DNA of 64,000 nucleotides from contig CP129481.1 of NCBI GenBank assembly GCA_030583905.1, forward strand, positions 1,612,001 to 1,676,000. The letters are read 5' to 3'. The stretch's first letter is position 1, and each line of letters opens with the position of its first letter. This DNA comes from Anaerolineales bacterium. Lineage in GTDB: Bacteria; Chloroflexota; Anaerolineae; Anaerolineales; Villigracilaceae. A program made the position numbers and the translations under genes. Shown here one piece after another: positions 50,148-59,781 of this stretch. The notes under the pieces were generated by a model. That model did no database searches. It was given only the letters and a program-made list of their open reading frames with translations, and was not told the DNA's origin.

Positions 50148-53100
50148 ATGCCTCTTCGTCTAAAATCACTCGAACTGCAAGGATACAAAACCTTCGCCTC
50201 GCGCACCGTCTTCGAATTTGCCGCGGGCATCACCGCCATTGTCGGACCAAACGGTTCGGGCAAATCCAACATCGCCGACTCATTGCGGTGGGTGCTGGGC
50301 GAACAGTCCTACGCCTTATTGCGCGGCAAGAAGACCGAAGACATGATCTTCTCAGGCTCCGAGCACCGCGCCCGCGCAGGCATGGCGCAAGCCACCATCA
50401 ACTTTGATAACACGGATCAGTGGCTGCCGCTCGACTTCACCGAAGTCTCGATGGGACGTGTCGCCCACCGCGACGGTCACAATGAATACATCATCAACAA
50501 CCAGCAAGTCCGCTTGCGTGAGATGAACGAACTGCTCGCCCAGGCAGGCTTGAGCGAGCGGACCTACACCATTCTCGGTCAGGGCTTGGTGGACGCATCC
50601 CTCGCCCTCAAAGCGGACGAACGCCGCCGCTTGTTCGAGGAAGCCGCAGGTGTCGGTCTCTACCGCACCCGCCGTGAAGACGCCCTCAAACGCCTTGACA
50701 ATACCGAACGCAACCTCGAACGCGTGCTGGATATCATGTCCGAACTCGAGCCGCGCCTGCGCAGCTTGGAACGGCAGGCGAAACGCGCCATCGAATTCAC
50801 CCGCGCCCAAGCGGACCTGAAACTGATCCTGCGCGAGTGGTATGGCTTCCACTGGCACCGCGCCCAACGTGACCTGACTGACGCCCGTGAAGCCGTGCGC
50901 GGACAGGAAGCCCGCGTCAACGAAGCGCGTGCCATCCACGAAAAGGCGCAGGCGGAGTACACCTCCTTCCGCGAGCGGCTTTCGGGCTTGCGCGCCCACC
51001 TCAACGAGTGGCATCGCAAAGCCGCCGAACTGCACACCCAGCGCGAAACCATCAGCCGTGAACTGGCTGTGCTCGAAGAACGCCGCCGCGCACTCACTGC
51101 TTCGCAGGCGTCCATCCTGTCCGATCAGGAAGCGGCGATGAATGAACTACACCTCGCCCGCGAACGCTACCACGAAGCCGAAGCGGATGCGGCGCGTATG
51201 CAGGTCGAATATGACGAAGCCAATGCGCAACTGAACAACGCGCAAAACGCCTTCCACTCGCGCCAGTCGGAGCGCGACAGGTTCGAAGAGCAGATTCAAT
51301 TCGTCCGCGCGGAGATCGAAGCGTTGACCCAGCAGCGTGCCGAGAACAACGCCCGCCTCGACGAACTAGAATCGCGCATCGAAGCGCAGAATCAAAAAAT
51401 CCAGCAGACCGAAGCGGCGATCGCAGACGCCGAAAAAGCGGCGGAACGCGCCAAAGCGCAATACGAATCCGCGCGCGCAGCGCGTGATGAAGCCAGCCTT
51501 GCCTTGCAAACCGCGGAAGACACCGCGCTCGCCAGACGGGCGGAAATGGAACGCATCGAACACGAACGCCGTGCCGCGCTCGAAGAACGCACCAAACAGG
51601 AATCCGATCACTCGCGCTTGAAGGCACAGATCGAAGTCATCGAACAATCCGAGCAATCGTTGGCGGGCTATGCCGAAGGCGCGCGCTTTTTGCTCGACGC
51701 CGCGCGCCAGTCGAAACTCAACGGCGCGCGTGGTGCGCTCTCTGCCGCGCTCGATGTCCCTGCCGAACTCGAAACCGCCATTGCCGCCGCGCTCGGCGAC
51801 ACGCTTGACGCGGTGCTCATCGATCCGAACGAACTCGAGAATGCCTTGCAATTGCTGGAAGCGTATGAAGCGGGTCGCGCCGCACTTCTCCCGCTCATTT
51901 CGCAGGATGAAATCCTGCGCTACGAACTCAACGATGAGATTCTCGGAATCGCTTCCGAACTCGTCCGCGCGCCCGAAGAACTTCGCAGCGCCGTACGCCT
52001 TACGCTTGGGCAGACTCTCATCGTGCGTGACCGCACCACTGCCCGCCGCCTTCAAGCAGATTTGCCGACTCACGCCCGTGCGGTGACGTTACGCGGAGAA
52101 GTCTTCCGCGGTGATGGTTTGGTCATCGCCGGGAAAACCGCCTCTTCCTCGACCTTGAGCCGGGGTCGCCAGAAACGGGAATTTGAATCCACCCTCAGCG
52201 GACTCATCGCCCGCCTTAACGACTCTAATGCCTTGGTCGAGCGCCTGTCCAATGAGTTGGCGGCGGCACAGCGCGATTTGGCATCCGCCGAGACTGATGC
52301 GCGCGAAAGCCGCGTCCGCTTGGGAGAGGCTCAGGAAACCGAGCAGCAGGCTGGGTTGGAGGCTGAAGCGGTGGCGCGTCAACTCGAATGGCAGAAAAAT
52401 CAACTCGGGCAGTTGAAATCCGAATTGGACGAATCGCTTTCCATCCAAAATAAATTGACCGAATCGCAAACAGACGTGGAAAACCAAACCGTGCTGGCGC
52501 AGTCGAATTTGAAGGAAATGACTGCGGGGCTTGCCGCCATCTCCGCCGATGAGTTGAAGGAACAGGCTTCGTATTGGAGCACGCGCGCGGCGGTGACGGA
52601 AGGCAGCCTGACTGCGGCGCAGTCCAAACTGGCTGAGCGCAGTGCTGAGATCACCCGTCTCGATGTGCGCCGCGCCGAATTGGTGGCACGTTTACAGGAA
52701 GCCGAAACTTCGTTGAACGGTTTGGATGTGGAAAAAACGAATTTGCGCGAACGCGAAACCACGCTGACCGTGCAGATCGAGGAGATGCGGGTGCAGATCG
52801 AGCCTGCTGAAAAGGAACTTGCGGCGGCGGAGCAGGAAGAGACGCGTTTGCAGGAAGCTGAAACCAACGCCCAGCGCGGGTTTGCGAATGCCGAGCGTTT
52901 ACAAGGGCATTTGCAGTTGGAACTGACCCGTAAGCAGGAAGCGCTTGAAAATCTACAGCAAAAGATCACCGACGATTTCGGTTTGGTGATGTTCGATTAC
53001 GCGGCGGATGTTTCGGGACCCGTGCCTTTGCCGCTGGATGGCATGGTGGAGCAGCTGCCCGTCGTGACCGAGCTCGCGCCTGAGTTGGAAGATCAACTGA

Positions 53101-53750
53101 CCCAGCACCGCGCGCAACTGCGCCGTATGGGTGCCATCAACCCCGATGCAAAGGCGGAGTTCGATCAGGAAAAAGAACGCTACGAGTTTATGAAAACGCA
53201 GATCGAAGACCTGCACAAAGCGCAAGCGGATTTGAAACAGGTCATTGCGGAACTGGATGAACTGACCAAGCAGGAGTTCGTCAAAACCTTTGATGCCGTG
53301 GACAAGCAGTTCCGTGAGACGTTCGTGCGTTTGTTCGGCGGTGGTTCGGCGCGTCTGGCGTTGACCGATCCCGAAAACCTGGTGGAAACGGGCATCGAGA
53401 TCGAAGCACGACTTCCAGGAAGACGCGAGCAGGGATTGGCGTTGCTCTCCGGCGGTGAGCGCAGCCTGACCGCGATCGCGCTGGTCTTTGCCTTGTTGAA
53501 GGTTTCGCCCACGCCTGTCTGTGTGATGGACGAAGTGGACGCGATGCTCGACGAAGCCAACGTGGGACGCTTCCGCGACCTGCTGGTGGATCTGAGCAAA
53601 GATACGCAGTTCATCATCATCACACACAACCGCAACACCGTGCAAGCCGCGGACATCATCTACGGCGTGACGATGGGACGAGACTCAGCGAGTCAGATCA
53701 TCAGCTTGCGGCTTGATCAGGTGACGGATGATATGTTGAAGCGGGGGTAA
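50148..53750 (+). CDS. smc: chromosome segregation protein SMC
   Basis: A 1200-residue SMC ATPase. Walker A GPNGSGKS is at 33-40; long coiled coils span about 165-500 and 660-1010 around a hinge (about 510-640, with GARGALSAALDVPAE-like beginning); the signature LLSGGERSLTAIAL and Walker B VCVMDEVDAMLDEANV are near the end. It forms condensin-like rings that organise the chromosome. rnc-smc order is common; ftsY, often next, is absent. A strong terminator follows. Confidence 0.97.
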   Translation: MPLRLKSLELQGYKTFASRTVFEFAAGITAIVGPNGSGKSNIADSLRWVLGEQSYALLRGKKTEDMIFSGSEHRARAGMAQATINFDNTDQWLPLDFTEVSMGRVAHRDGHNEYIINNQQVRLREMNELLAQAGLSERTYTILGQGLVDASLALKADERRRLFEEAAGVGLYRTRREDALKRLDNTERNLERVLDIMSELEPRLRSLERQAKRAIEFTRAQADLKLILREWYGFHWHRAQRDLTDAREAVRGQEARVNEARAIHEKAQAEYTSFRERLSGLRAHLNEWHRKAAELHTQRETISRELAVLEERRRALTASQASILSDQEAAMNELHLARERYHEAEADAARMQVEYDEANAQLNNAQNAFHSRQSERDRFEEQIQFVRAEIEALTQQRAENNARLDELESRIEAQNQKIQQTEAAIADAEKAAERAKAQYESARAARDEASLALQTAEDTALARRAEMERIEHERRAALEERTKQESDHSRLKAQIEVIEQSEQSLAGYAEGARFLLDAARQSKLNGARGALSAALDVPAELETAIAAALGDTLDAVLIDPNELENALQLLEAYEAGRAALLPLISQDEILRYELNDEILGIASELVRAPEELRSAVRLTLGQTLIVRDRTTARRLQADLPTHARAVTLRGEVFRGDGLVIAGKTASSSTLSRGRQKREFESTLSGLIARLNDSNALVERLSNELAAAQRDLASAETDARESRVRLGEAQETEQQAGLEAEAVARQLEWQKNQLGQLKSELDESLSIQNKLTESQTDVENQTVLAQSNLKEMTAGLAAISADELKEQASYWSTRAAVTEGSLTAAQSKLAERSAEITRLDVRRAELVARLQEAETSLNGLDVEKTNLRERETTLTVQIEEMRVQIEPAEKELAAAEQEETRLQEAETNAQRGFANAERLQGHLQLELTRKQEALENLQQKITDDFGLVMFDYAADVSGPVPLPLDGMVEQLPVVTELAPELEDQLTQHRAQLRRMGAINPDAKAEFDQEKERYEFMKTQIEDLHKAQADLKQVIAELDELTKQEFVKTFDAVDKQFRETFVRLFGGGSARLALTDPENLVETGIEIEARLPGRREQGLALLSGGERSLTAIALVFALLKVSPTPVCVMDEVDAMLDEANVGRFRDLLVDLSKDTQFIIITHNRNTVQAADIIYGVTMGRDSASQIISLRLDQVTDDMLKRG

Positions 53751-53763
53751 AACGGTGGTTATG

Positions 53764-53798
53764 AAAAAACGCCCGCAATTGAAATTGCGGGCGTTTAT
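53764..53798. terminator. bidirectional terminator after smc
   Basis: Stem AAACGCCCGCAATT/AATTGCGGGCGTTT (53767-53780 with 53783-53796), A-rich before and T-rich after. Confidence 0.85.
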
Positions 53799-53819
53799 TA
53801 GTTCCTGTCAATCATACAT

Positions 53820-55247
53820 TTACGGCTGTGGCGTATTGAATTCTTGCAATGCTTCCGCCTGAGCGGTAAGTTGGAATTCCGCAGCCTGGGTGGCAAGCGT
53901 GATGAAGTTCGGTTCGGTCGGAACACGCTGTTGCCAGATGTCAAAAGTTTCTATGCTGTATTCATCGCGGATGGCGGTCAGCCAGTCTTGGAATGCGGCA
54001 TCTTTTGCAATTTCCAATTGATCTGCTGCGAGCGGGCGTTCCTGTTTGGCGATCAACTGGATGATGTGGAATCCGAACTGGCTCTCGACCGGGGTTTCGG
54101 TGATATCACCCGGATTTTCCAGCGCGAATGCCGCGGCTTCGAACTCCGCGACCATCATGCCCGTTCCGAACCAGCCGAGGTCGCCTCCGGCTGCGCCCGA
54201 ACCAGTATCCAGGGAAAGTTCGCGGGCAAGTTCGCCGAAGTCACCGCCGCTCTTGAGCTGCTGGATGATATCCTCGGCACTTTCCAGATCGCTGACGAGG
54301 ATGTGGCGCGCCCAGACCTGTGTCTCTGTGGCGGGAACGTCTGCTACGACCACTTCCTTAAGCTTGCGCGAAAGGATCTGTGCTTCGAAAAAGTCGCGGT
54401 AGTATTCCTCGTCAAAGCCGAGACGGACCAGGTTTTCACTCGTGTCTTCGATGGTTTTCTGGAACGCCTCGTAGGTGTAAGGCGTGGCGGTCGGGAATGG
54501 GGTGGATGTGGGACCAAGTGTCGGCGTTGGTTCAAGCGTGGCAGTGCTGGTCGGCACGAGGGTGGCAGTGGCGGTCGGAGCAGGCTCCGTTTCGCCATCT
54601 TCGGAGGTGGATTCCGCCGGCTGGGTTGGGGCAGTTGTCGGCGTGGATGGAAGCGAAGTGGCGCTGGCAAGCGGGGTGACCGTCACCACGGAGAATGCTT
54701 CTTCGGGGATGGCGGGTTCGTCAAATCCAGCCGGGGTTAAGGTGGGAGTCGGCGTGCCGTTCGGGAAGTATCCGAATGCCGCTTCGATCTCGGCGTTGAT
54801 CTCCTCCTCGGTGGCGGTGATGCCGCGCTTCGCAGCTTCCTGACGGATGATCTCTTCGTTGATCATTTGGTCCAGAACCGACTGACCCAGCACGGAGGGC
54901 GAATTCAGGTTGAATTCGATCTGCTGTATCTGGGCGTCCACGTTCATGCCGAAGAATTGCTCGTACTGTTTGTAGGTGTTGTAATCGTTTAGCAGTTGCT
55001 GACGCTGCAGGCGCACACGCGGCTCGAAGTCCCTGACGAGGATGGTCTGGTCGCCGATCTTTGCAACGGGGCGGCGGCTCTGCAGATAGTTGATATCCAG
55101 CCAGCCGTATATTAGCAAGAGAACGACCGTGCCCAGTATCCCTAAGAAGATGTACAGGATCAGGCGGCTTTGCTGGCGCTCGCGCTGCAGGCGGGCGACA
55201 TGCTTTTTGTGGGGAACAACGGGCTTCTTGCCCGTATCGTTGGACAT
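53820..55247 (-). CDS. parvulin-type peptidyl-prolyl isomerase (SurA/PrsA-like foldase)
   Basis: 475 residues. A basic N-terminus and one membrane helix (about 27-50) place the rest outside. A SurA-like N-domain is split by a Pro/Thr/Ser-rich insertion of about 90 residues. A rotamase domain follows (about 310-410): VWARHILVSDLESAEDIIQQL, DLGWFG and FGFHIIQLI. It helps folding of exported proteins. ATG 55247 is chosen since AGGAG lies seven bases before it; ATG 55253 would be only one base away. A palindrome separates it from rpsR. Confidence 0.88.
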   Translation of the reverse strand: MSNDTGKKPVVPHKKHVARLQRERQQSRLILYIFLGILGTVVLLLIYGWLDINYLQSRRPVAKIGDQTILVRDFEPRVRLQRQQLLNDYNTYKQYEQFFGMNVDAQIQQIEFNLNSPSVLGQSVLDQMINEEIIRQEAAKRGITATEEEINAEIEAAFGYFPNGTPTPTLTPAGFDEPAIPEEAFSVVTVTPLASATSLPSTPTTAPTQPAESTSEDGETEPAPTATATLVPTSTATLEPTPTLGPTSTPFPTATPYTYEAFQKTIEDTSENLVRLGFDEEYYRDFFEAQILSRKLKEVVVADVPATETQVWARHILVSDLESAEDIIQQLKSGGDFGELARELSLDTGSGAAGGDLGWFGTGMMVAEFEAAAFALENPGDITETPVESQFGFHIIQLIAKQERPLAADQLEIAKDAAFQDWLTAIRDEYSIETFDIWQQRVPTEPNFITLATQAAEFQLTAQAEALQEFNTPQP

Positions 55248-55275
55248 ATTCATACTCCTTTAAGAAGCAGTATTA

Positions 55276-55312
55276 ACATAAATTCGGGGCATGGAGTTGT
55301 TTCCATGCCCCG
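55276..55312 (-). terminator. hairpin between rpsR and the foldase gene
   Basis: Stem CGGGGCATGGA/TCCATGCCCCG (55285-55295 with 55302-55312) with little T run; a weak terminator or attenuator after rpsR. Confidence 0.5.
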
Positions 55313-55329
55313 CGAAGATCCTGCGGCAA

Positions 55330-55614
55330 TTAGGAACGACCGCTGTCGAATTCCCTGCCGGTGAAGGGCAGAAGCGCCACGTGGCGGGCTTGCTTGACCG
55401 CGGCGGCAACTGCGCGCTGGTGCCTGGCGCATGCGCCGGTCTGGCGGCGGGGGCGAATGTTGCCGTCCTCCGTGACGTATTTGCGCAGCAGGTCAACCTT
55501 TTTGTAATCAATGATCAGGGTCTTGTCGGCGCAAAACTGACAAAACTTGGGCTTGGCAAAGAACCTGCGTTCTCCGCCGCCCTCGCCTCCTGATGAAGTG
55601 CGTTCGTCGCTCAT
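55330..55614 (-). CDS. rpsR: 30S ribosomal protein S18
   Basis: A 94-residue S18 with [33 protein letters not shown] and [17 protein letters not shown], all standard. Cysteines in FCQFC and ACARH fit the zinc-binding S18 type. The N-terminal 15 residues are Gly/Ser-rich and extra. Third in the rpsF-ssb-rpsR operon; S18 partners S6 in the 30S platform. Confidence 0.96.
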   Translation of the reverse strand: MSDERTSSGGEGGGERRFFAKPKFCQFCADKTLIIDYKKVDLLRKYVTEDGNIRPRRQTGACARHQRAVAAAVKQARHVALLPFTGREFDSGRS

Positions 55615-55632
55615 AGGTGTACTCCAAATATA

Positions 55633-56055
55633 TTAGAAGGGAAACTCATCCTCCGCCGCGCCGGTTGCCGGGTCGGCGGAAGTATTCTCGGCTTCCTGTG
55701 AATGGTTGTTGTTCGAATCGCGCCGGTCACCCAGCATCATCATTTCGCTGGCAACGATCTCCACGCTGGTGTGTTTGACGCCTTCCTTGTCATCCCAGCG
55801 GCGGGTTTGCAGGCGTCCTTCCACATAGACCTGCTGTCCCTTGACGAGATACTGCTTGCAGATCTCCGCCAGCGTTCCCCAGGCAACCACATTGAACCAC
55901 TCGGTTTCGTTGTGGCGTTCACCGTCCGCGCTGTTCCAGGAACGGCTGACCGCCACCGTGAAGGTCGTCACGGGCTTGCCTGAAGGCGTGTAACGCATCT
56001 CAGGGTCTTTTCCAAGATGACCGATAATCTGAACTTTATTAAGGCCTCGGCTCAT
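55633..56055 (-). CDS. ssb: single-stranded DNA-binding protein
   Basis: A 140-residue OB-fold SSB. The opening LNKVQIIGHLGKDPEMRYTPSG and the VVAWGTLAEICKQYLVKGQQVYVEGRL stretch are typical. The acidic tail ends DEFPF, matching the protein-recruiting tip DDIPF. Located between rpsF and rpsR, a classic arrangement. Confidence 0.96.
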   Translation of the reverse strand: MSRGLNKVQIIGHLGKDPEMRYTPSGKPVTTFTVAVSRSWNSADGERHNETEWFNVVAWGTLAEICKQYLVKGQQVYVEGRLQTRRWDDKEGVKHTSVEIVASEMMMLGDRRDSNNNHSQEAENTSADPATGAAEDEFPF

Positions 56056-56097
56056 GTCATTCTCCTTGGTAAATACCGGGCAATTCCAACAATAAGA

Positions 56098-56382
56098 CTA
56101 ACCAACTACAGAAAGCATATGTCGCATGATCGATTCTTGAAAGCGTATATTGCGTTCAAGTTCGGACGTGGCTGCGGGATTCATGGTCACGTTCAACAGA
56201 ACATACTGACCTTCACGCTGCTTATTGATGGAATACGCCAGCTTGCGGCGACCCCAGATCTCAGCTTTGTCCACACTGCCACCTGCGTCATTGATCCATC
56301 CCTTCACCTTGTCGACCATGCCGTTAAAAGCAGTTTCGTCCAGGTCGGGCTGGATGATGAACATCAGTTCATAATTGCGCAT
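56098..56382 (-). CDS. rpsF: 30S ribosomal protein S6
   Basis: A 94-residue S6 that begins MRNYELMFIIQPDLDE and contains EIWGRRKLAYSINKQREGQY. First gene of rpsF-ssb-rpsR, preceded by AAAGGAGG. The leader holds a GC-rich hairpin which could be an S6:S18 binding site. Confidence 0.95.
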   Translation of the reverse strand: MRNYELMFIIQPDLDETAFNGMVDKVKGWINDAGGSVDKAEIWGRRKLAYSINKQREGQYVLLNVTMNPAATSELERNIRFQESIMRHMLSVVG

Positions 56383-56408
56383 TGGGAAAACCTCCTTTCC
56401 ATGGGTTT

Positions 56409-56440
56409 GCTCCCGTTCGAACCGTGGGTCAGCCGGGAGC
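56409..56440 (-). promoter_or_regulatory. hairpin in the rpsF leader, possible S6:S18 autoregulatory site
   Basis: GCTCCCG/CGGGAGC stem (56440-56434 with 56415-56409 on the minus strand) enclosing 18 bases that include GACCCACGG. In many bacteria the S6:S18 complex binds a leader hairpin with a bulged C-rich motif here; this match is only partial. Confidence 0.35.
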
Positions 56441-56559
56441 GGAAAGGCACGTAGATTAAGACGTACCTGAATAGCGGACGGTAGTTTACCACAGAATCAT
56501 CACCTTTGGATGAAAACCCGCCTCATTCCCCGCTGACAGTTGACACCGTCCATGCGGCT

Positions 56560-57621
56560 TCATCTCACATAGATCGGATTGCTGTAGATCCAACCGCGGC
56601 GTTTGCCCAGATACCGCCGGTACGCTTCGATGCGGTACACGCCCGGCTCGGCGGTGATGTGGGTGCAAGCATCCTTGTTCTTCCAAGTTTGGATGACCTG
56701 TCCGTCCTTTAATAGACGGATTTCCGCCGGTGACGGCAGTTTGGCTTGCAAAGTCACGCCGAATTTTGCAGGGATCTCATCGCCCATTTTGGCAACTCCC
56801 TCCCGTCCCTGCGCGGTGAAGCGGAATCCGCGGGTGGGAGCGGGCAGGTCATAGCCGACAAAACAATGTCCAGCCGCGAGGGCTTTATAGATGAGGGCTT
56901 TGTCGCTGGTCAGGTCCCCGCTCAACGGTCCGGAGAGAAGCGCGTGCGTGTTGACGGTGCGGAAGTGAAATTCGTAGGGGAAGATCACGCGATGGAGCGG
57001 TCCCATGTTCATGTGCAGGGCGTGCGCATCCGAGCCGCCGATGGCGACTACTTTTTTTCCGGTTGCCAGCAGTTCATCCCATCTGGAGAGTGTGTTCGGG
57101 ATGGGTTGGCTGGCGACAAAGGCGGGGAAGTAGGCGTAGAACGCGCCGTGTAATTTGGTGGGAACGACGGTTTTCAACTCGCTAAGGGCATTCCATAATT
57201 CGATGCCCGTGTAGTTTTGCACGCTCCAATCCTCCCATGAGATGTCGGTCTCATTGAAGGCTTTGGCTTCCGGGTCGTCAGGATGCGCAAGGAACGCCAG
57301 TCCGCCTGCCTCGCGGACCTGGTTGATCAGGTTCTGCGGGTGTTGGGCGAAGGTTGCCATTTCGCGGTTCACGCCGAAGACGAGCAGGTGGTTCTTTTGC
57401 GGGTCGCGCGCCTGGTCGTGTACCTCCTCGCCGATGAGCATCAGTACCTTTTTATTCTTTTCCTTATAATAGCCCTCAAATCCGTCCACGAGAATGTTGT
57501 GATCGGTGACGATGACCGCATCCACCCCGGCGCGCAGGGCGGCGGCGGCGATGTCTTTGTGCGTGCCGCTGCCGTCTGAATAACGTGTATGCATGTGCAG
57601 GTTGATGATCGCTTCGTGCAT
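56560..57621 (-). CDS. PHP-domain phosphoesterase-like protein
   Basis: 353 residues. PHP motifs HMHTRYSDGSGTH (9-21), VTDHN and EEVHDQ hold the metal ligands; a late GGSDAH is the fourth motif. An extra beta-sandwich-like domain of about 100 residues closes the protein (RGFRFTAQGREG..., IQTWKNKDA). PHP proteins hydrolyse phosphoesters with zinc or manganese; substrate unknown. Single gene, divergent from secG. Confidence 0.88.
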   Translation of the reverse strand: MHEAIINLHMHTRYSDGSGTHKDIAAAALRAGVDAVIVTDHNILVDGFEGYYKEKNKKVLMLIGEEVHDQARDPQKNHLLVFGVNREMATFAQHPQNLINQVREAGGLAFLAHPDDPEAKAFNETDISWEDWSVQNYTGIELWNALSELKTVVPTKLHGAFYAYFPAFVASQPIPNTLSRWDELLATGKKVVAIGGSDAHALHMNMGPLHRVIFPYEFHFRTVNTHALLSGPLSGDLTSDKALIYKALAAGHCFVGYDLPAPTRGFRFTAQGREGVAKMGDEIPAKFGVTLQAKLPSPAEIRLLKDGQVIQTWKNKDACTHITAEPGVYRIEAYRRYLGKRRGWIYSNPIYVR

Positions 57622-57711
57622 AATTCCTCATTATCAAAATCATTTCCTCTTTCATCTCCGGCGGAACGTGGGATGAAAGAGGAAAAATTCATACTCTCTT
57701 AACTTCGTCGT

Positions 57712-57741
57712 TTGACGATTCTCTTCCCGAACAGGTATAAT
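57712..57741 (+). promoter_or_regulatory. secG promoter
   Basis: TTGACG (57712-57717) and perfect TATAAT (57736-57741) are 18 bases apart; AAGGAGG and the secG ATG follow. Confidence 0.8.
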
Positions 57742-57771
57742 TTGCCCGCTAATTTCAAGGAGGCACATCGA

Positions 57772-57996
57772 ATGACCAGTTTTTTGGATATTGCTTTGAT
57801 TATAACCTCAGTGGGTTTGATCCTCAGCGTGATCCTGCAGAGCAAGGGCGCAGGGCTGGGCGGTCTGACCGGCGCGGACACCGGCGGTGTTTTCACTGCC
57901 CGCCGCGGCATTGAGCGCATCCTGTTCTGGGTGACGATCGGCTTAAGTGTATTGTTCTTTGCGCTTGTCATCGCCATTCTCATTGTCGGACGCTAA
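57772..57996 (+). CDS. secG: preprotein translocase subunit SecG
   Basis: A 74-residue protein with two membrane helices (about 5-22 and 50-71) and between them the SecG loop LQSKGAGLGGLTGADTGGVF. It assists SecYE in protein export. ATG 57772 is chosen because AAGGAGG lies eight bases before it; the upstream in-frame ATT/ATG codons are within the promoter. Followed by a strong terminator. Confidence 0.95.
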   Translation: MTSFLDIALIITSVGLILSVILQSKGAGLGGLTGADTGGVFTARRGIERILFWVTIGLSVLFFALVIAILIVGR

Positions 57997-58010
57997 TCAA
58001 TACAAGCCTG

Positions 58011-58068
58011 AAAGGTCCGCCATTCCACTTGCTCCGGCGCGGGGCGTGGCGGTCCTTTCTTTTTTTCT
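58011..58068 (+). terminator. terminator after secG
   Basis: Stem AAAGGTCCGCCA/TGGCGGTCCTTT with one T-T mismatch and a GC-rich loop, followed by CTTTTTTT. It ends only about eight bases before the next ATG. Confidence 0.85.
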
Positions 58069-58075
58069 ATAACCT

Positions 58076-59764
58076 ATGAAACGATTACGCTGGCAGATCT
58101 TGGTGGTGGCGGTCACGCTTGTGATTGTGACGCTGCTGCTGCTCAGCCAACAACCGGTGAGCGTGATCACCCTGCCCGAAGCCGCGCCTGGTGGTATTTA
58201 TACCGAGGCGCTCGTTGGCTCCATGGGCAGGCTGAATCCCATGCTGGATTGGAACAACCCAGCCGACCGCGACATCAACCGTCTGATCTTCAGCGGGTTG
58301 ATGAAATTCGATTCCCGCGGCTTGCCGCAGCCCGATCTTGCAGATGCATGGGGCGCATCCGCGGATGGGACGGTCTACAATTTCTCGATCCGCCAGAACG
58401 CGCAATGGCATGACGGTCAGCCTGTGACGAGCGACGACGTCATCTTTACCATCGAACTCATCAAAAGCAGCGGCTCCCTCTTCCCGCAGGATATCAAAGA
58501 CCTGTGGTCGCAGGTCGAGGTCCGCAAACTGGATGAAAAAACGCTTCAAGTCAGACTGCCTGAGCCGTTCGCCCCATTCCTGGATTATGCCACTTTTGGG
58601 ATCATGCCGCGCCACCTGCTGGAATCCGTCCCTGCGGACCAGCTTGCTTCGGCAGAATTCAACCTCAATCCGGTCGGATCCGGTCCCTACAGATTTGACC
58701 GTCTGCTTGTCAGCGGCGGACAGATCACTGGTGTGGTTCTGGTTGCCAACACGAATTACTATCTGCGCCCCCCGTTCATCGAACAGGTGGTCTTTCGTTT
58801 CTATCCCACCTCTGCCGCCGCGTTTGATGCCTATCGACGGGGCGAGGTGCTTGGCGTCAGTCAGTTGACGAACGATGTCCTGGAAGCGGCACTGCGTGAG
58901 CCGACCCTTTCAGTCTATACCAGCCGCCTGCCTCAAATGGGACTGGTCTTCCTGAACAACAACAATCCCAATGTGGCATTCCTGCAAAGCGACAAAGTCC
59001 GCCGCGCACTTATGTTGGGCTTGAATCGTACCATCATCGTTTCCCACATCCTGCAAGGACAAGCCATCATTGCGGATGGACCCATCCTGCCGGGATCGTG
59101 GGCATATTTTGACGAGATCGAGCAGTTCGATTACAACCCCGATGCCGCGATGCAATTGCTCAAGGAGGAGGGTTTTGTCATTCCGGTCGGCGGCGGGGAG
59201 GTGCGCTCCAAGGATGGTCAATTCCTTTCTTTCAGCCTGCTCTATCCTGATACCCCGCTCCATGCCCAGATCGCCCAAGCCATCCAATCGGACTGGGCGT
59301 TGATCGGCGTGCGGGTCGAACTGCAAGCCGTGCCGTATGATTCGCTGGTGAATGACTATCTTGCGACACGCAATTATCAAGCCGCCCTCGCCGATTTGAA
59401 CACGTCCCGTACACCGGACCCGGATCCCTATCTCTTTTGGCACCAATCCGAAGCGACCGGCGGACAGAACTATTCGCAATGGGATAACCGCACGGCGAGC
59501 GAGTTCCTTGAAGTTGCCCGCACAACCGCAGATTTTTCTGAACGTGCGCGGCTGTATCGTAATTTCCAGGTGGTGTTCGCGAGAGATATGCCATCCCTGC
59601 CTTTGTATTATCCCGTCTATTCTTATGGCGTGGATGCACAACTGCAGGGTGTGCAGGTTGCGCCCTTATACGACACCAGTGACAGGCTTGCCCTGATCGC
59701 TGAATGGTATCTGGTCACGCGTCGCATCCTCGAGACGACGCCTGTTCCCACCAACGCCCCATAA
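58076..59764 (+). CDS. ABC transporter family 5 solute-binding protein (oligopeptide type)
   Basis: 562 residues of the SBP_bac_5 fold. A membrane/signal segment at 5-25 has no lipobox cysteine, so anchoring is by an uncleaved helix. Family segments include IRQNAQWHDGQPVTSDDVIFTI, GSGPYRFDRL and DKVRRALMLGLNR. It binds peptides or similar ligands outside the cell; no permease or ATPase gene is near. No ribosome site is seen; the ATG follows the secG terminator almost directly. An M20 peptidase gene follows after 17 bases. Confidence 0.9.
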   Translation: MKRLRWQILVVAVTLVIVTLLLLSQQPVSVITLPEAAPGGIYTEALVGSMGRLNPMLDWNNPADRDINRLIFSGLMKFDSRGLPQPDLADAWGASADGTVYNFSIRQNAQWHDGQPVTSDDVIFTIELIKSSGSLFPQDIKDLWSQVEVRKLDEKTLQVRLPEPFAPFLDYATFGIMPRHLLESVPADQLASAEFNLNPVGSGPYRFDRLLVSGGQITGVVLVANTNYYLRPPFIEQVVFRFYPTSAAAFDAYRRGEVLGVSQLTNDVLEAALREPTLSVYTSRLPQMGLVFLNNNNPNVAFLQSDKVRRALMLGLNRTIIVSHILQGQAIIADGPILPGSWAYFDEIEQFDYNPDAAMQLLKEEGFVIPVGGGEVRSKDGQFLSFSLLYPDTPLHAQIAQAIQSDWALIGVRVELQAVPYDSLVNDYLATRNYQAALADLNTSRTPDPDPYLFWHQSEATGGQNYSQWDNRTASEFLEVARTTADFSERARLYRNFQVVFARDMPSLPLYYPVYSYGVDAQLQGVQVAPLYDTSDRLALIAEWYLVTRRILETTPVPTNAP

Positions 59765-59781
59765 TACAAGGAGAACGCATC

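Noticed and set aside
56405..56440. tRNA-like GTTCGAA loop
   Set aside because: Stem lengths around it do not fit a T arm, and no acceptor, D or anticodon arms are present within 80 bases.
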